Source of the DNA: Candidatus Woesearchaeota archaeon
GTDB taxonomy: Archaea; Nanobdellota; Nanobdellia; Woesearchaeales; UBA525
Assembly: GCA_028818155.1 (NCBI GenBank)
Contig: JAPPOH010000012.1
Span: 1 to 64,000, forward strand
DNA: 64,000 nt
Direction of reading: 5' to 3'
Both the position numbers and the translations under genes were made by a program. Positions 1 to 8,000 of this stretch are shown here, piece after piece. Position 1 is the stretch's first letter; every line of letters begins with the position of its first letter. Under the pieces are notes generated by a model. It was not told the origin of the DNA and did no database searches. It worked only from the letters and a program-made list of their open reading frames with translations.

Positions 1-9
1 CTTGATCTT

Positions 10-29
10 GCACAACATCAGGGTTGTGC
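10..29. other. Small perfect hairpin at window edge
   Basis: GCACAAC and GTTGTGC form a 7-bp stem around a 6-nt loop just beyond the 3' end of the gene at 73-654. There is no T-run after it, so it is not a clear terminator. Function unknown. Confidence 0.3.
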
Positions 30-72
30 TCAACCGTTACTTTCTACTAACCTGATGCGAGGTTTTGTCATA

Positions 73-654
73 TTACTCAGGAAACTCGCCAAAGAAAATA
101 CATTCAACGAGCACATCTTTATTCTTCAACGGCGTTTGGAACGCTCGTAAGTGCGCGGTCGGCATGTGCTTGTGAATGTGATCAACGACAAGAACGCGAG
201 AATCTCTATCCAACGCGCCACCAATGTGAATAATCCCTTGCTTGACCGCTTTCTCATCGATATTCGTTGTCAGTTGTGTGATCGCTTTCTGCACATCTCG
301 CTTCTGTACTTTGATAGACTGCGTATCCTGTTCCAAGTCAAGTGTCGCGGTGCTTGGGATCATTGTCGTTGCGATGCGATAATCATCTTCTTGTTTCAGT
401 ATTTGTTTGACTGCCGTCATTGCCTTCTGGTTGTTGATGAATCCATCAGAAAACGTTGTCTTGAGCTCTTCTGCCACGAACTCCTCATAGACGATCTCCT
501 CATCCATGCTCATGAGTTCGAGAATCTTCCGTAATTCAGGGAGTGCAGAGCCTGGTTCTTGTGAAGAGATTTCAACCTTGAATGCAGGTGTATCCACCTT
601 CACACGCAGAAATTCGTTTGTACCACGTTGCCCCATCCAGCCACCAGTCTTCAC
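73..654 (-). CDS. Hypothetical protein, 193 aa
   Basis: I do not recognise this protein. It is soluble, with no signal peptide or membrane segment, and mixed alpha/beta in character: a Lys/Glu-rich first half, then a beta-like stretch (GIIHIGGALDRDSRVLVVDHIH) near residues 138-160. The GTG at 654 lies about 26 nt below a TATA-like TTTAAAAG, which suits a leaderless start; an ATG at 636 (MGQRGTNEF) is the alternative. The opposite-strand frame through the same region has poor protein character and is treated as a shadow. It looks like a lineage-specific gene without functional neighbours. Confidence 0.65.
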   Translation of the reverse strand: MKTGGWMGQRGTNEFLRVKVDTPAFKVEISSQEPGSALPELRKILELMSMDEEIVYEEFVAEELKTTFSDGFINNQKAMTAVKQILKQEDDYRIATTMIPSTATLDLEQDTQSIKVQKRDVQKAITQLTTNIDEKAVKQGIIHIGGALDRDSRVLVVDHIHKHMPTAHLRAFQTPLKNKDVLVECIFFGEFPE

Positions 655-764
655 AGGTATGTACCTGCTTTTAAAGATATCCTCGAGGGATCCTATATGT
701 TAGAGAAGATAAGAAATATATAGGTGGATGCCTGCAATGGGTGATATGAGACGCTATATCTTGG

Positions 765-914
765 TTGTTGCTGGCATCGGAGGTGCTCTTCTTGGAAAGA
801 GAGCAAGAAGCGTTTTTGAGTCTCGGAAACCTCGCGACCCTGCAAGAACTACAAAACATGGACCAGAACAAGACAGAGGTTGTGATTTGGAGAGGCGTTA
901 TTGTCATCGCATAG
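765..914 (+). CDS. Possible small membrane-anchored protein, maybe frameshifted
   Basis: Too short for a normal ORF search. The frame ending at the TAG at 912-914 reads like real protein: hydrophobic WLLLASEVLFLE, then LGNLATLQELQNMDQNKTEV and VVIWRGVIVIA. It has no ATG; TTG 765 or GTG 783 could start it. A TATA-like AAATATATA at 714-722 points instead to an ATG at 746 in a different frame (MRRYILVVAGIGGAL), which would need a one-base frameshift to join this frame. So it is either a small non-ATG gene or a disrupted one. Weakly supported. Confidence 0.3.
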   Translation: MLLASEVLFLEREQEAFLSLGNLATLQELQNMDQNKTEVVIWRGVIVIA

Positions 915-929
915 CACTGCTAAACGGCA

Positions 930-1352
930 CTACGCCCGAGAGTATAGCCGCCACGCTATACCCAGCAGGAGCAGGGTACAAGCCTGGCTCGTGAGGCAGA
1001 CGATGCAGTATGCGTGGATCACGAATATCTCCATTGCTGTGAGATAGAGCTGGAAGAGCAGCATCACGACGACGAAACTGAGGAGATACTGGTAGATATC
1101 TTTTCTCGTAAAGCTAAGGAGCCGTTGTACCATCTTTCGCTTGACGCCGACAAAGAAGACAGCGAAATAGGAAAGTAATCCCCACACAGCCACTGGTACG
1201 CCGAGAAAAACAGAGTAGACGCTCTGGTTCACCTTGTCGCAGTTGAATGTCTCGCCGATGTTGCAGATGCTATCCGCGCCGTAGTGTAAAGGGATAGCAT
1301 ACAAAGAGATGATAATCCCGACGAAAGCCACGGCGACGAGTGCTTTTTCCAT
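930..1352 (-). CDS. VKOR family membrane thiol oxidoreductase
   Basis: A 140-residue integral membrane protein of the vitamin K epoxide reductase family, which re-oxidises disulfide-forming partners with a quinone. Four to five hydrophobic segments are visible. The family signature is complete: Cys30 and Cys38 in the outer loop, Ser44, the GVPVAVWG turn, and the redox centre C116-I-V-C119 before the last helix. An ATG at 1352 is preferred over upstream in-frame codons because the hydrophobic segment starts directly after it. No DsbA-like partner is encoded nearby. The Cys-rich surface proteins in this window (22.5-28 kb and 49.7 kb) are plausible indirect clients; that is inference. Confidence 0.88.
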   Translation of the reverse strand: MEKALVAVAFVGIIISLYAIPLHYGADSICNIGETFNCDKVNQSVYSVFLGVPVAVWGLLSYFAVFFVGVKRKMVQRLLSFTRKDIYQYLLSFVVVMLLFQLYLTAMEIFVIHAYCIVCLTSQACTLLLLGIAWRLYSRA

Positions 1353-1422
1353 TGTGAGAGGAGCACACAGGTCCTTTTTAGGGTTCCGGTACATATTTGA
1401 ATGCCACCCCAATCCTCGCAAC

Positions 1423-1851
1423 ATGCCACCTTTCAGTCGTCTGCCGAGGGAAACTGGAGTTATGCTCCAAGGACAGGCTCGTGCACAGGTAGCATTAAAT
1501 GTACATTATAGTCTCAACGGAGAAGAACTGCCATCTACATTACTCTTCTTTGCAGATACATGGGTGGGCAAAGGCCGTGCGGTACGAAGCGAGAAGGGCA
1601 CCAACATAGTGGAAAGCAAGCTGGGGCCTGTTGCACGTGAACTTCCTCTTGAAGAGATGATTGAGAAGATGAGTGATTATGTTGAGCTTAGCGATGGATA
1701 CTGCCTCTTCCTCCTTTCTTCTCGTCTACAAGAAGAGGCAGCAGCGTTTCCAAGAGAGTGTGCATTCCCATCAGGGTATGTGCTCTCTGGCCCTGCATAT
1801 GTATTTCCGCTTGCGGATGTTGTGTCGAAGGAACACACAAGTGTTTCGTGA
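1423..1851 (+). CDS. Hypothetical protein, 142 aa
   Basis: Not recognised. Soluble, mixed alpha/beta, with one Cys pair region (Cys104, Cys122). The ATG at 1423 lies about 26 nt after a TATA-like TACATATTT (1391-1399), which is the leaderless spacing seen across this window; longer in-frame extensions overlap the divergent VKOR gene and lack protein character. A lineage-specific orphan with no visible partner. Confidence 0.55.
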   Translation: MPPFSRLPRETGVMLQGQARAQVALNVHYSLNGEELPSTLLFFADTWVGKGRAVRSEKGTNIVESKLGPVARELPLEEMIEKMSDYVELSDGYCLFLLSSRLQEEAAAFPRECAFPSGYVLSGPAYVFPLADVVSKEHTSVS

Positions 1852-1906
1852 TCTCCAATCCGGAAGTAATATTGTGACTAATTGTTAGAAATATTGACGA
1901 AAAAAT

Positions 1907-2074
1907 TCACAGCAGTCCTTGTTGCTTCAATGCCGTAACTCGTTCTTTTCGTGATGCTCGTTGTAGTTTTACTGACCAATCTGTGATATCTTGTTCAGCT
2001 GCGAGTTGCTCTTTGAATGTTTCTGTGGATGCCACAAAGAACGTGCATACGTTAGAATATTTAGATGTTGTCAC
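1907..2074 (-). CDS. Small hypothetical protein, 55 aa
   Basis: This small gene fills most of the 1852-2172 stretch. A GTG start at 2074 gives VTTSKYSNVCTFF, then an amphipathic helix with EQLAAEQDITDW and a basic C-terminal part ending KQQGLL. A TATA-like ATTTAAATA lies about 22 nt upstream on the same strand. It is divergent from the toxin-antitoxin pair at 2173-2762. The protein character is good but the family is unknown. Confidence 0.5.
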   Translation of the reverse strand: MTTSKYSNVCTFFVASTETFKEQLAAEQDITDWSVKLQRASRKERVTALKQQGLL

Positions 2075-2142
2075 TGGTCGAATAACAAACTATTTAAATT
2101 ACAGTATCTTCTTTGCAGTATGGAGGCGATACCAAAGAAAAG

Positions 2143-2169
2143 TTTATAAATATGTAACTATTCGTTACA
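2143..2169 (+). promoter_or_regulatory. Promoter plus operator of the toxin-antitoxin operon
   Basis: TATA-like TTTATAAATA (2143-2152) is followed by the perfect inverted repeat TGTAAC-TATTC-GTTACA (2153-2169), which ends 3 nt before the ATG at 2173. A repressor bound here would cover the start site of a leaderless transcript, as expected for antitoxin autoregulation. Confidence 0.6.
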
Positions 2170-2172
2170 AGT

Positions 2173-2433
2173 ATGTCACAATTAGTCACAGCGCACAGCC
2201 CAAACCTCAACACCGTCATCATGGTAGAAACAAGCATCCAGAACGCACAACAAGCCATCACCGTCGCAGAACTCAAGCGGCGCTTGCCAAAACAAGTCAA
2301 CCACAACACACTCAAAGTGATCCTTCGCTATTTGCAGGAAAGTGGCAAGATTGAATTCACCCCCGATGGCATTCTCTGGATTTTCTCAAGGGACTTAGAT
2401 GCGCTCCTCAAAAAAGGGCGTACATGGACCTGA
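2173..2433 (+). CDS. Winged-HTH antitoxin-like protein, 86 aa
   Basis: A small DNA-binding protein with a helix-turn-helix: ITVAELKRRLPKQVNHNTLK followed by a wing with LQESGKIEFTPDGILWIF. It overlaps the toxin gene behind it by 10 nt and has a palindromic operator before its start, the usual antitoxin arrangement. A related protein of the same design (NVILNYLEESGKIALLKEGILWIY) is encoded at 55953-56228. The role as antitoxin is inferred from context; the family name is not certain. Confidence 0.75.
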   Translation: MSQLVTAHSPNLNTVIMVETSIQNAQQAITVAELKRRLPKQVNHNTLKVILRYLQESGKIEFTPDGILWIFSRDLDALLKKGRTWT

Positions 2434-2762
2434 AAGACAAAAAGAAAGTTGTCAAAGTTATAGATGCTGCAGAGATCGTACTCGAAAGAATAGAGTGTTC
2501 ACAAAAGAGATCGGAAAAACAACTCTATAGAAGCACCTCTACTGCATTAAACAACTTACAAAATAACCCATTTATTGGTCAAGGCGTGCAGAAACGAAAG
2601 ATCCCCCCTTCACTACGACATCTTCCTAATCTTTTTCGCATAGAACTTGCACATTATTGGCGGCTTCTCTACTATGTCGTTGGCGATGAGACAACAATCA
2701 TTTGTGTTGTCTTTGAAATTGTCGATCACAAGCAGTACGATAAGATATTTGGGTACAAGTAG
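2424..2762 (+). CDS. RelE/ParE-like toxin, 112 aa
   Basis: Probable ribosome-dependent or related toxin of the RelE/ParE superfamily. After a short basic N-terminal helix the family core is visible: helices around IGQGVQKRKIPPSLRHL, then the beta strands NLFRIELAHYWRLLYYVVG and TTIICVVFEIVDHKQYDKIFG, which match the usual R-L-x-Y strand and the closing V-x-I-x-D-H-x-x-Y-D-K motif. It is expected to be held inactive by the overlapping upstream gene. The target (mRNA on ribosomes or gyrase) cannot be told from sequence. Confidence 0.82.
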   Translation: MDLKDKKKVVKVIDAAEIVLERIECSQKRSEKQLYRSTSTALNNLQNNPFIGQGVQKRKIPPSLRHLPNLFRIELAHYWRLLYYVVGDETTIICVVFEIVDHKQYDKIFGYK

Positions 2763-2780
2763 TATAACCCCATACGAAAC

Positions 2781-2801
2781 ATTTATATATGTAGTATACT
2801 A
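2781..2801 (+). promoter_or_regulatory. TATA box and 10-bp palindrome before the DUF2203 gene
   Basis: ATTTATATAT (2781-2790) is a strong TATA-like element, and the perfect palindrome TAGTATACTA follows at 2792-2801. Together they suggest the promoter of the 2841-3589 operon with a possible operator. Confidence 0.45.
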
Positions 2802-2840
2802 AAATGGCTACTAGTCTACAGAGACTATAGTGATGCAAAG

Positions 2841-3269
2841 GTGACGACAGTGAACATATATTACACGATAGAGGCAGCAGAAGCAATTCTTCCCAAAGTC
2901 AGACCATTATTAGAATCGGCACGCCGACTCAAGCAAGAGATTGAACTCATTGCAGCTGGTTATGACTACGACACGGTGCTGCTCGAGCAAGAGAAACCAC
3001 GCATCAACTCTCTCGGCGCAAAACTCACGAGAAAATTAGAAGCGCTCGAAGAGCTCGGCTGCTACGTGAAAGACCTTGATATCGGTTTAGTTGACTTTTT
3101 AGCGAACTTCGAAGACCGAGACGTCTTCCTCTGCTGGAAGCTTGGTGAGCCGCGAATCAGCCACTGGCACGAACTGAACGAAGGCTTCTCTCGTAGACAA
3201 GAAATCATGGACATGACACAGTTGGATCTTGAATTCGACTTTGAAATGCCGCTGGTTGAGCAAGAGTGA
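2841..3269 (+). CDS. DUF2203 family protein, 142 aa
   Basis: Matches the DUF2203 family: an N-terminal Tyr-Thr-x-x-Glu-Ala segment (YYTIEAAEAILPKVRPLLE), a long helix with L-x-E-L-G-C-x-V-K-D, and the diagnostic GLVDF...LCWKLGEPRISHWHEL...GFSRRQ block around residues 82-120. The biochemical role of the family is unknown. The start is GTG 2841 preceded by AAAGG; a second GTG at 2850 is also possible. Its stop overlaps the GTG start of the next gene by 4 nt, so the two are probably translated together. Confidence 0.82.
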   Translation: MTTVNIYYTIEAAEAILPKVRPLLESARRLKQEIELIAAGYDYDTVLLEQEKPRINSLGAKLTRKLEALEELGCYVKDLDIGLVDFLANFEDRDVFLCWKLGEPRISHWHELNEGFSRRQEIMDMTQLDLEFDFEMPLVEQE

Positions 3270-3589
3270 CCCAAGAGACCAAGGGGTTTCACCATTTCCA
3301 TAAGCGGATACGTGAGAGTGCAGAGAGTCCGTTTACACGCGTGATTGACAAGCTCGTGTACGTTGCTGGCCTTTCTTCTATTATCTTCACAATACCGCAA
3401 GTGTACGTGATCTGGGTGCAGCAGACAGCAGCTGGCGTTTCTCTCGTTTCATGGTCTGCGTACACTGCCGGCGCGTCAGTTTGGTTCACGTACGGCTGGG
3501 TGCATAAAGAACGGCCAATTATCATGACGTACGCATGCTTCTTTGTCTTGAATCTTGCAGTCGTGCTTGGTGTGCTGCGGTATGGTTAG
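3266..3589 (+). CDS. SemiSWEET/PQ-loop membrane protein, 107 aa
   Basis: Three membrane segments and the family motif are visible: TM1 with the proline-glutamine pair (FTIPQVYVIW, near residue 45), a second helix with VSLVSWSAYTAGASVW, and a third with YACFFVLNLAVVLGVL. SemiSWEETs are half-size sugar transporters that work as dimers; other PQ-loop proteins move amino acids or act as receptors, so the substrate is not certain. GTG start overlapping the DUF2203 stop. Converges on MscS with a 4-nt overlap. Confidence 0.8.
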   Translation: MTQETKGFHHFHKRIRESAESPFTRVIDKLVYVAGLSSIIFTIPQVYVIWVQQTAAGVSLVSWSAYTAGASVWFTYGWVHKERPIIMTYACFFVLNLAVVLGVLRYG

Positions 3590-4401
3590 CCTTCGTGTAA
3601 GTGCACATCCCGCTGCGGGAATGGGATAGAGATTTTTTCCTTATCGAACGCCTTCTTCACCGCTTCATGTGTGTCAAAGTACACATTCCAGTAATCCTCA
3701 GTCTTACACCAGAATCTCGTCGTTAAGTTCACAGAGCTATCGGCTAATTCCCCTACTTTCGACATCGGGGCAGGGCTCTTTAAGACACGCTTGTCCTTCT
3801 TCGCGATCTCGAAAATGATCTTACGTGCTTTCTCAAAGTCATCCTCATAGCCGATGCCAAAGACCATGTCCACTCTCCTTGTTTTATTCGCAGTGAAATT
3901 CGTAATGACATGGTTGCTGAGCTCACCGTTTGGAATAATAACAACTTTGTTATCTTTCGTTGTGACGATTGTGTTGAAGACATGAATGGCAGTCACATCG
4001 CCCTTCACGCCCTGCGCTTCAATGAAATCACCAACGCGGAACGGCTTGAGCATGATGATTAGTACACCACCCGCGAAATTCGCCAAGCTGCCTTGTAAAG
4101 CGAGGCCAACGGCGAGGCCGGCTGCACCAAGAATTGCGATAAAGCTCGTCATCGCAATGCCGAGTGAGCTCAAAACAGTAATGATAAGTAAAACTCTGAG
4201 CGCCCACGTCAACATGGACGTCATGAATGGCCTGAGTGAACGATCAACCTTCAGCTTCTTCATTCTATTGCTGACGAATGCGCTGAGCCAGTTGATGCAG
4301 AGCCAGCCAGCACAGAAGATAATGAGCGCGATGAGGATCTTTGGCAGATACTTCATCGAGAGATCAATGCCTTTTGTTACCAGTGCCTGGACGTCGACCA
4401 T
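3586..4401 (-). CDS. mscS: MscS-type mechanosensitive channel, 271 aa
   Basis: Small-conductance mechanosensitive channel protecting against osmotic shock. Three N-terminal membrane helices, then the pore helix with the Gly/Ala-rich pattern (ILGAAGLAVGLALQGSLANFAGGVLIM), the KPFRVGDFIE entry to the beta domain, the IFNT-type strands ending TTKDNKVVIIPNGELSN, and a short C-terminal domain. Length and order agree with single-domain MscS. The ATG at 4401 is preceded at about 26 nt by a TTTTAAAG TATA-like box. Confidence 0.93.
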   Translation of the reverse strand: MVDVQALVTKGIDLSMKYLPKILIALIIFCAGWLCINWLSAFVSNRMKKLKVDRSLRPFMTSMLTWALRVLLIITVLSSLGIAMTSFIAILGAAGLAVGLALQGSLANFAGGVLIIMLKPFRVGDFIEAQGVKGDVTAIHVFNTIVTTKDNKVVIIPNGELSNHVITNFTANKTRRVDMVFGIGYEDDFEKARKIIFEIAKKDKRVLKSPAPMSKVGELADSSVNLTTRFWCKTEDYWNVYFDTHEAVKKAFDKEKISIPFPQRDVHLHEG

Positions 4402-4501
4402 GGTTTTTTAGAAATTTTGAAGACTTTAAAAGAATATATGCTCCTAACTTGCATATAAATTTAAATACCGATCGAGAACTTCCCTATTATTGAGGGGTAA
4501 C

Positions 4502-7339
4502 GTGGCAGATTTAGAACGAACAGTGTTTTGGCCGTATCATGAGCAGCACGCAGGATTGACGAGAGGTTTTGGCGGGTTTGAGATGCCCGTATATTTTGAC
4601 AGAAACAAGGTTCGAGGCATTGACGAAGAGTTAACAAGAGATGAAAAATTGCAGAGCATTGCTAACGAGCACAGAGGAACCCGCCATGGAGCTGGTTTGT
4701 TCGACGTTTCTCACATGGTGATATTTGATCTCATTGGAAAAGACGCAGCCCCGTTATTGCAGAAAGTTGGGGTGAACAACACAAACAAACTTTCACAACC
4801 TGGAACTGCAATATACACAATGATCCCAGATAGAGATGGCATGATCATCGATGATGGGTACATCTATAGACTGGGAGATAAGAAATTCCGGCTAGTTGTG
4901 AACGCGGGCAATGCGGAAAAAGTTGGAGGCTGGATCGGACAGTATCTGGATGCATTTCCTAATTTGACAATCGAAAATGTAAGTCAAAGAGTTGCAATGA
5001 TGGCACTCCAGGGTCCGAACTCTGAAGATATTCTTCAAGCAATGGTAAAAGAAGGCCATTTACCGTACCAAGGAAGAGGAAGGGGTTCGCAAGTGACGAT
5101 TAATGGGACACTTGTTGATGTCTACCGAACAGGATATGCTGGAGAAAAGATGGGATTAGAATTCTTTGCCCCTGCGGATGATGCGTTGCCGATCTGGGAA
5201 GAAATGTTGAGTTATCGTGATACATATGGAGTTATTCCTGCTGGACTGGGTGCTCGAAATTGGTTGCGGGAAGAGAAAGGACTCCCTCTTGGCGGGAATG
5301 AATTCGGTGGGCATGGTAAAAAACTTGCATACAATGGAAAACCAACACCCGTGCATGCGTTGAGTTTGGGGCGTATGATCTCAGATCCCCTCGACCCTGA
5401 TAAAATAGCTGTGGACATGGTTGGAAGGGAAGCACTTACGAAACAGTACCTTGAAGTTGTTGCTGCACTTGAAAATCACGGGAGTACAGTTCCAATTGAT
5501 GAAAGACTCGTTCCCTATTTGCAATGGCAATTGGCATTCCTTAACCAAACAAGAGACGGTATGGAAAGCAACGCTCGCGTGAGCAGTGGTGCTGGACTAT
5601 ATATTAATGGTAAAAGAATCGGATGGGTGTCAAGCAGTGAAACTGTGCCAACAGCAGTGTTTGAAGATAAGCTAGGGGAGCCAACAGGAGAAACCTTCGA
5701 TAGATCTCTTGGTATTGCATTCGTTGATGCATCATACGTGCCTGACGAGTTTGGCACGGAAGTAGAAGTTGCTCGAACAAGGCAAGCAAAAGTTTTCTAC
5801 AATGGACTTATCGTACGAAGCAATTTGCGTGAAGGAAACAAGCACGCAGTCCCTGTTGATCATCCTGAATCTCCTGAAGTGCCTCAAAACATTAGCATCT
5901 CACCTGAAAGAGATCGAAGATTGGAACAACTCAAAAGCGATTTTGTTGATATGTATAAGAGGGCACTCGACAACACTCGAGATCGGCAGTTCAGAGGCAT
6001 CAACCTAGTTCCCTCTGAGAATATTCCGACGATAGAAACGCGTCTTGGGTCAATACTCGATCCAAGTGGGAGATATGGAGAATACGCTCCCGAACTCCTT
6101 GCAATTGGAAAAGGAACAGGGCCACACGCGTACTATCCTGGCACTGAATTTGTAGTTCAAGAAGTAACACCTGTTGTGGAATCATTCTTGCGAAGACGGT
6201 TCAATGCACAAAATGTTGAAGTTCGGCCAATATCAGGCCAAATGAGCGACATGATTGCCTTCAGAGGTATCCAGAGCTTCCTTAATAGGCATCGAAAAGG
6301 CGAACCGCAGCGTATTAGACCAGTCTTTGCGTACGTTCTCGGCGACGGGGGACACCTTACCACACTTCCTGGTGGAGGTTTGAAAGATTTTATTGGATAC
6401 GCTGGAGGAGCACCAGATCTTATCCCGATTCCGATGGAGCAAGATATGCCACACCGTCCAAATGTTGAGCTTGCACAAGACATCATCTCTGATCGCAAGC
6501 CGCAACTCATTGTCATGGGAAGAAGTCTTGGAATCGAACGCGAACCATGGGGTGCGTTTGCTGAAGCCGCAGCTGCGAATGGGCCGTACAAAACAATCAC
6601 ACTTGCAGATCTTGCGCATCATGCAGGACTTGTCGGAGCAGATTTCCAAAGTCCTCTCGATGAAGGATTCATGCTCATGAATATCTCGACGCACAAATCA
6701 CAAAGAGGAACACAGCGAGGTGGACTTCTCGGGAATTTGTCGGATGACACAACAGGATACAAGTTGTGGCAACACATCCAGAAAGCAGGATTCCCCTCAA
6801 ATTTGAGTAACCACCACCTTGGTACGCTCCTCGGTCTTGCGCTTCACTTGTACGAAGATGCTGCGTTCGGTGATGAGTACAGAGCAGGACAACTCTCAAT
6901 GGCAAAATCATTTGCCCAATCGCTTAAATATGTTGGTTTCCACGTCGAAGGAGATCCTGATAGAAGTTACACAGAGACAAACCATGTTGCTATCAATGTT
7001 GGAAAAGGACGCGCCTTTGAAGTCCAGAGGCTCTTACAGGCAAATGGTATCTATGCGAACAGAAATGCACTACCTGGAACGGATCTTGACTTCAAGGATG
7101 CATCTGGTATTCGTATGGGAACTGCTGAAATGGTAGGATATGGATTTGGCGAACAAGAATTTGCGCAGACTGCAGAATTCATGGCAGATATCGTCTTGAG
7201 AGGGCAAGATAGACGAGAAGCAGTTGCTGATCTCAGGGCTAAGCACACGATTCATGGATATAGATTCAAAGGGCCTGAGATTCTTGATCTGATGGGTGAA
7301 GTAAAAGAAGTTCTCTTCCACGAGTTTCCTGGATTGTAA
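4502..7339 (+). CDS. Fused GcvT-like aminomethyltransferase and serine hydroxymethyltransferase, 945 aa
   Basis: Residues 1-450 are a GcvT/T-protein fold: HRGTRHGAGLFDVSHM, the N-x-x-N-x-E-K-type strand, YRTGYAGE, and GLGARNWLREEKGLPLGG. Residues 470-945 are serine hydroxymethyltransferase: NLVPSEN, the PLP stacking region, DLAHHAGLVGADF (Asp703, His706), and ISTHKSQRGTQRGG with the PLP lysine at Lys732, then GIRMGTAEM near the end. Both reactions exchange one-carbon units with a tetrahydrofolate-type carrier, so the fusion could channel it between glycine and serine. No P or H protein gene lies nearby. The usual YxxGYP-type substrate segment of SHMT is altered (HAYYPGTEF). Start chosen at GTG 4502 because GAGGGG lies 5 nt before it. 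Confidence 0.85.
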   Translation: MADLERTVFWPYHEQHAGLTRGFGGFEMPVYFDRNKVRGIDEELTRDEKLQSIANEHRGTRHGAGLFDVSHMVIFDLIGKDAAPLLQKVGVNNTNKLSQPGTAIYTMIPDRDGMIIDDGYIYRLGDKKFRLVVNAGNAEKVGGWIGQYLDAFPNLTIENVSQRVAMMALQGPNSEDILQAMVKEGHLPYQGRGRGSQVTINGTLVDVYRTGYAGEKMGLEFFAPADDALPIWEEMLSYRDTYGVIPAGLGARNWLREEKGLPLGGNEFGGHGKKLAYNGKPTPVHALSLGRMISDPLDPDKIAVDMVGREALTKQYLEVVAALENHGSTVPIDERLVPYLQWQLAFLNQTRDGMESNARVSSGAGLYINGKRIGWVSSSETVPTAVFEDKLGEPTGETFDRSLGIAFVDASYVPDEFGTEVEVARTRQAKVFYNGLIVRSNLREGNKHAVPVDHPESPEVPQNISISPERDRRLEQLKSDFVDMYKRALDNTRDRQFRGINLVPSENIPTIETRLGSILDPSGRYGEYAPELLAIGKGTGPHAYYPGTEFVVQEVTPVVESFLRRRFNAQNVEVRPISGQMSDMIAFRGIQSFLNRHRKGEPQRIRPVFAYVLGDGGHLTTLPGGGLKDFIGYAGGAPDLIPIPMEQDMPHRPNVELAQDIISDRKPQLIVMGRSLGIEREPWGAFAEAAAANGPYKTITLADLAHHAGLVGADFQSPLDEGFMLMNISTHKSQRGTQRGGLLGNLSDDTTGYKLWQHIQKAGFPSNLSNHHLGTLLGLALHLYEDAAFGDEYRAGQLSMAKSFAQSLKYVGFHVEGDPDRSYTETNHVAINVGKGRAFEVQRLLQANGIYANRNALPGTDLDFKDASGIRMGTAEMVGYGFGEQEFAQTAEFMADIVLRGQDRREAVADLRAKHTIHGYRFKGPEILDLMGEVKEVLFHEFPGL

Positions 7340-7376
7340 CTAAACCAATTTAAACCACGTATACTTTCTCTCCACC

Positions 7377-8000
7377 ATGCACAACAAAGCAGTCAAACAA
7401 CTCGAAACTCTCAGAAAAGAGTGCCCAGACGCGACATACTATCTTACCTATGAAACGCCCTTCCAACTGGTCATGGCAACTATTCTCAGTGCGCAGTGCA
7501 TGGATGTGGTCGTGAATAGAGTTACACCAAATCTCTACAAGAAGTACAAGAAGCCAGAAGATGTACTGCAGGTTACTGTCGAAGAACTTGCTGAAGATAT
7601 CAAAGGCATTACCTACTTCCAGGCGAAGGCAAAGTACATCAAAAAAGCATGCCAAACGTTAGTAGATGATTTCAATTCAGAAGTGCCTGAGGAAATTGTT
7701 GACTTAGTCAAATTATCAGGTGTCGGGAAGAAAACCGCGAACGCGATCCAACAAAATGCGTTCGGGAAAGTGAATGGTGTGATTGTGGATACACATGTGA
7801 TCCGATTAGGACAACGGTTAGGCTGGACACAAAATAAAAACCCGGAGAAGATAGAAAAAGATTTGATGGCGATCTTTCCCAAAAATACGTGGAAGTCCAT
7901 CCCGCACTTGCTCAAAAAACACGGACAAACGATCTGCACAGCACGAAAGGCGAAGTGTGATGAATGTATTTTACAGAAGAGTTGTCCGAAACTAGTCTAA
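7377..8000 (+). CDS. nth: Endonuclease III, base-excision DNA glycosylase/lyase
   Basis: Removes oxidised pyrimidines and cuts the resulting abasic site. The 207-residue protein has the whole family plan: the N-terminal FQLVMATILSAQ helix, a helix-hairpin-helix LSGVGKKTAN with the catalytic lysine, the catalytic aspartate in IVDTHVIRL, and a C-terminal 4Fe-4S loop with spacing C-x6-C-x2-C-x5-C. The ATG at 7377 is downstream of an AT-rich CAATTTAAAC element. Single gene, converging on the next gene with a 4-nt overlap. Confidence 0.93.
   Translation: MHNKAVKQLETLRKECPDATYYLTYETPFQLVMATILSAQCMDVVVNRVTPNLYKKYKKPEDVLQVTVEELAEDIKGITYFQAKAKYIKKACQTLVDDFNSEVPEEIVDLVKLSGVGKKTANAIQQNAFGKVNGVIVDTHVIRLGQRLGWTQNKNPEKIEKDLMAIFPKNTWKSIPHLLKKHGQTICTARKAKCDECILQKSCPKLV

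Noticed and set aside
151-534. 127-residue frame on the plus strand
   Set aside because: Antisense to the 193-residue gene at 73-654; Cys/Arg/His-rich with no protein-like pattern and no promoter.
1983-2354. 123-residue plus-strand frame
   Set aside because: Crosses the 55-residue minus-strand gene, the operator and the antitoxin start; its second half is the antitoxin in the wrong frame, low-complexity His/Arg/Gln.
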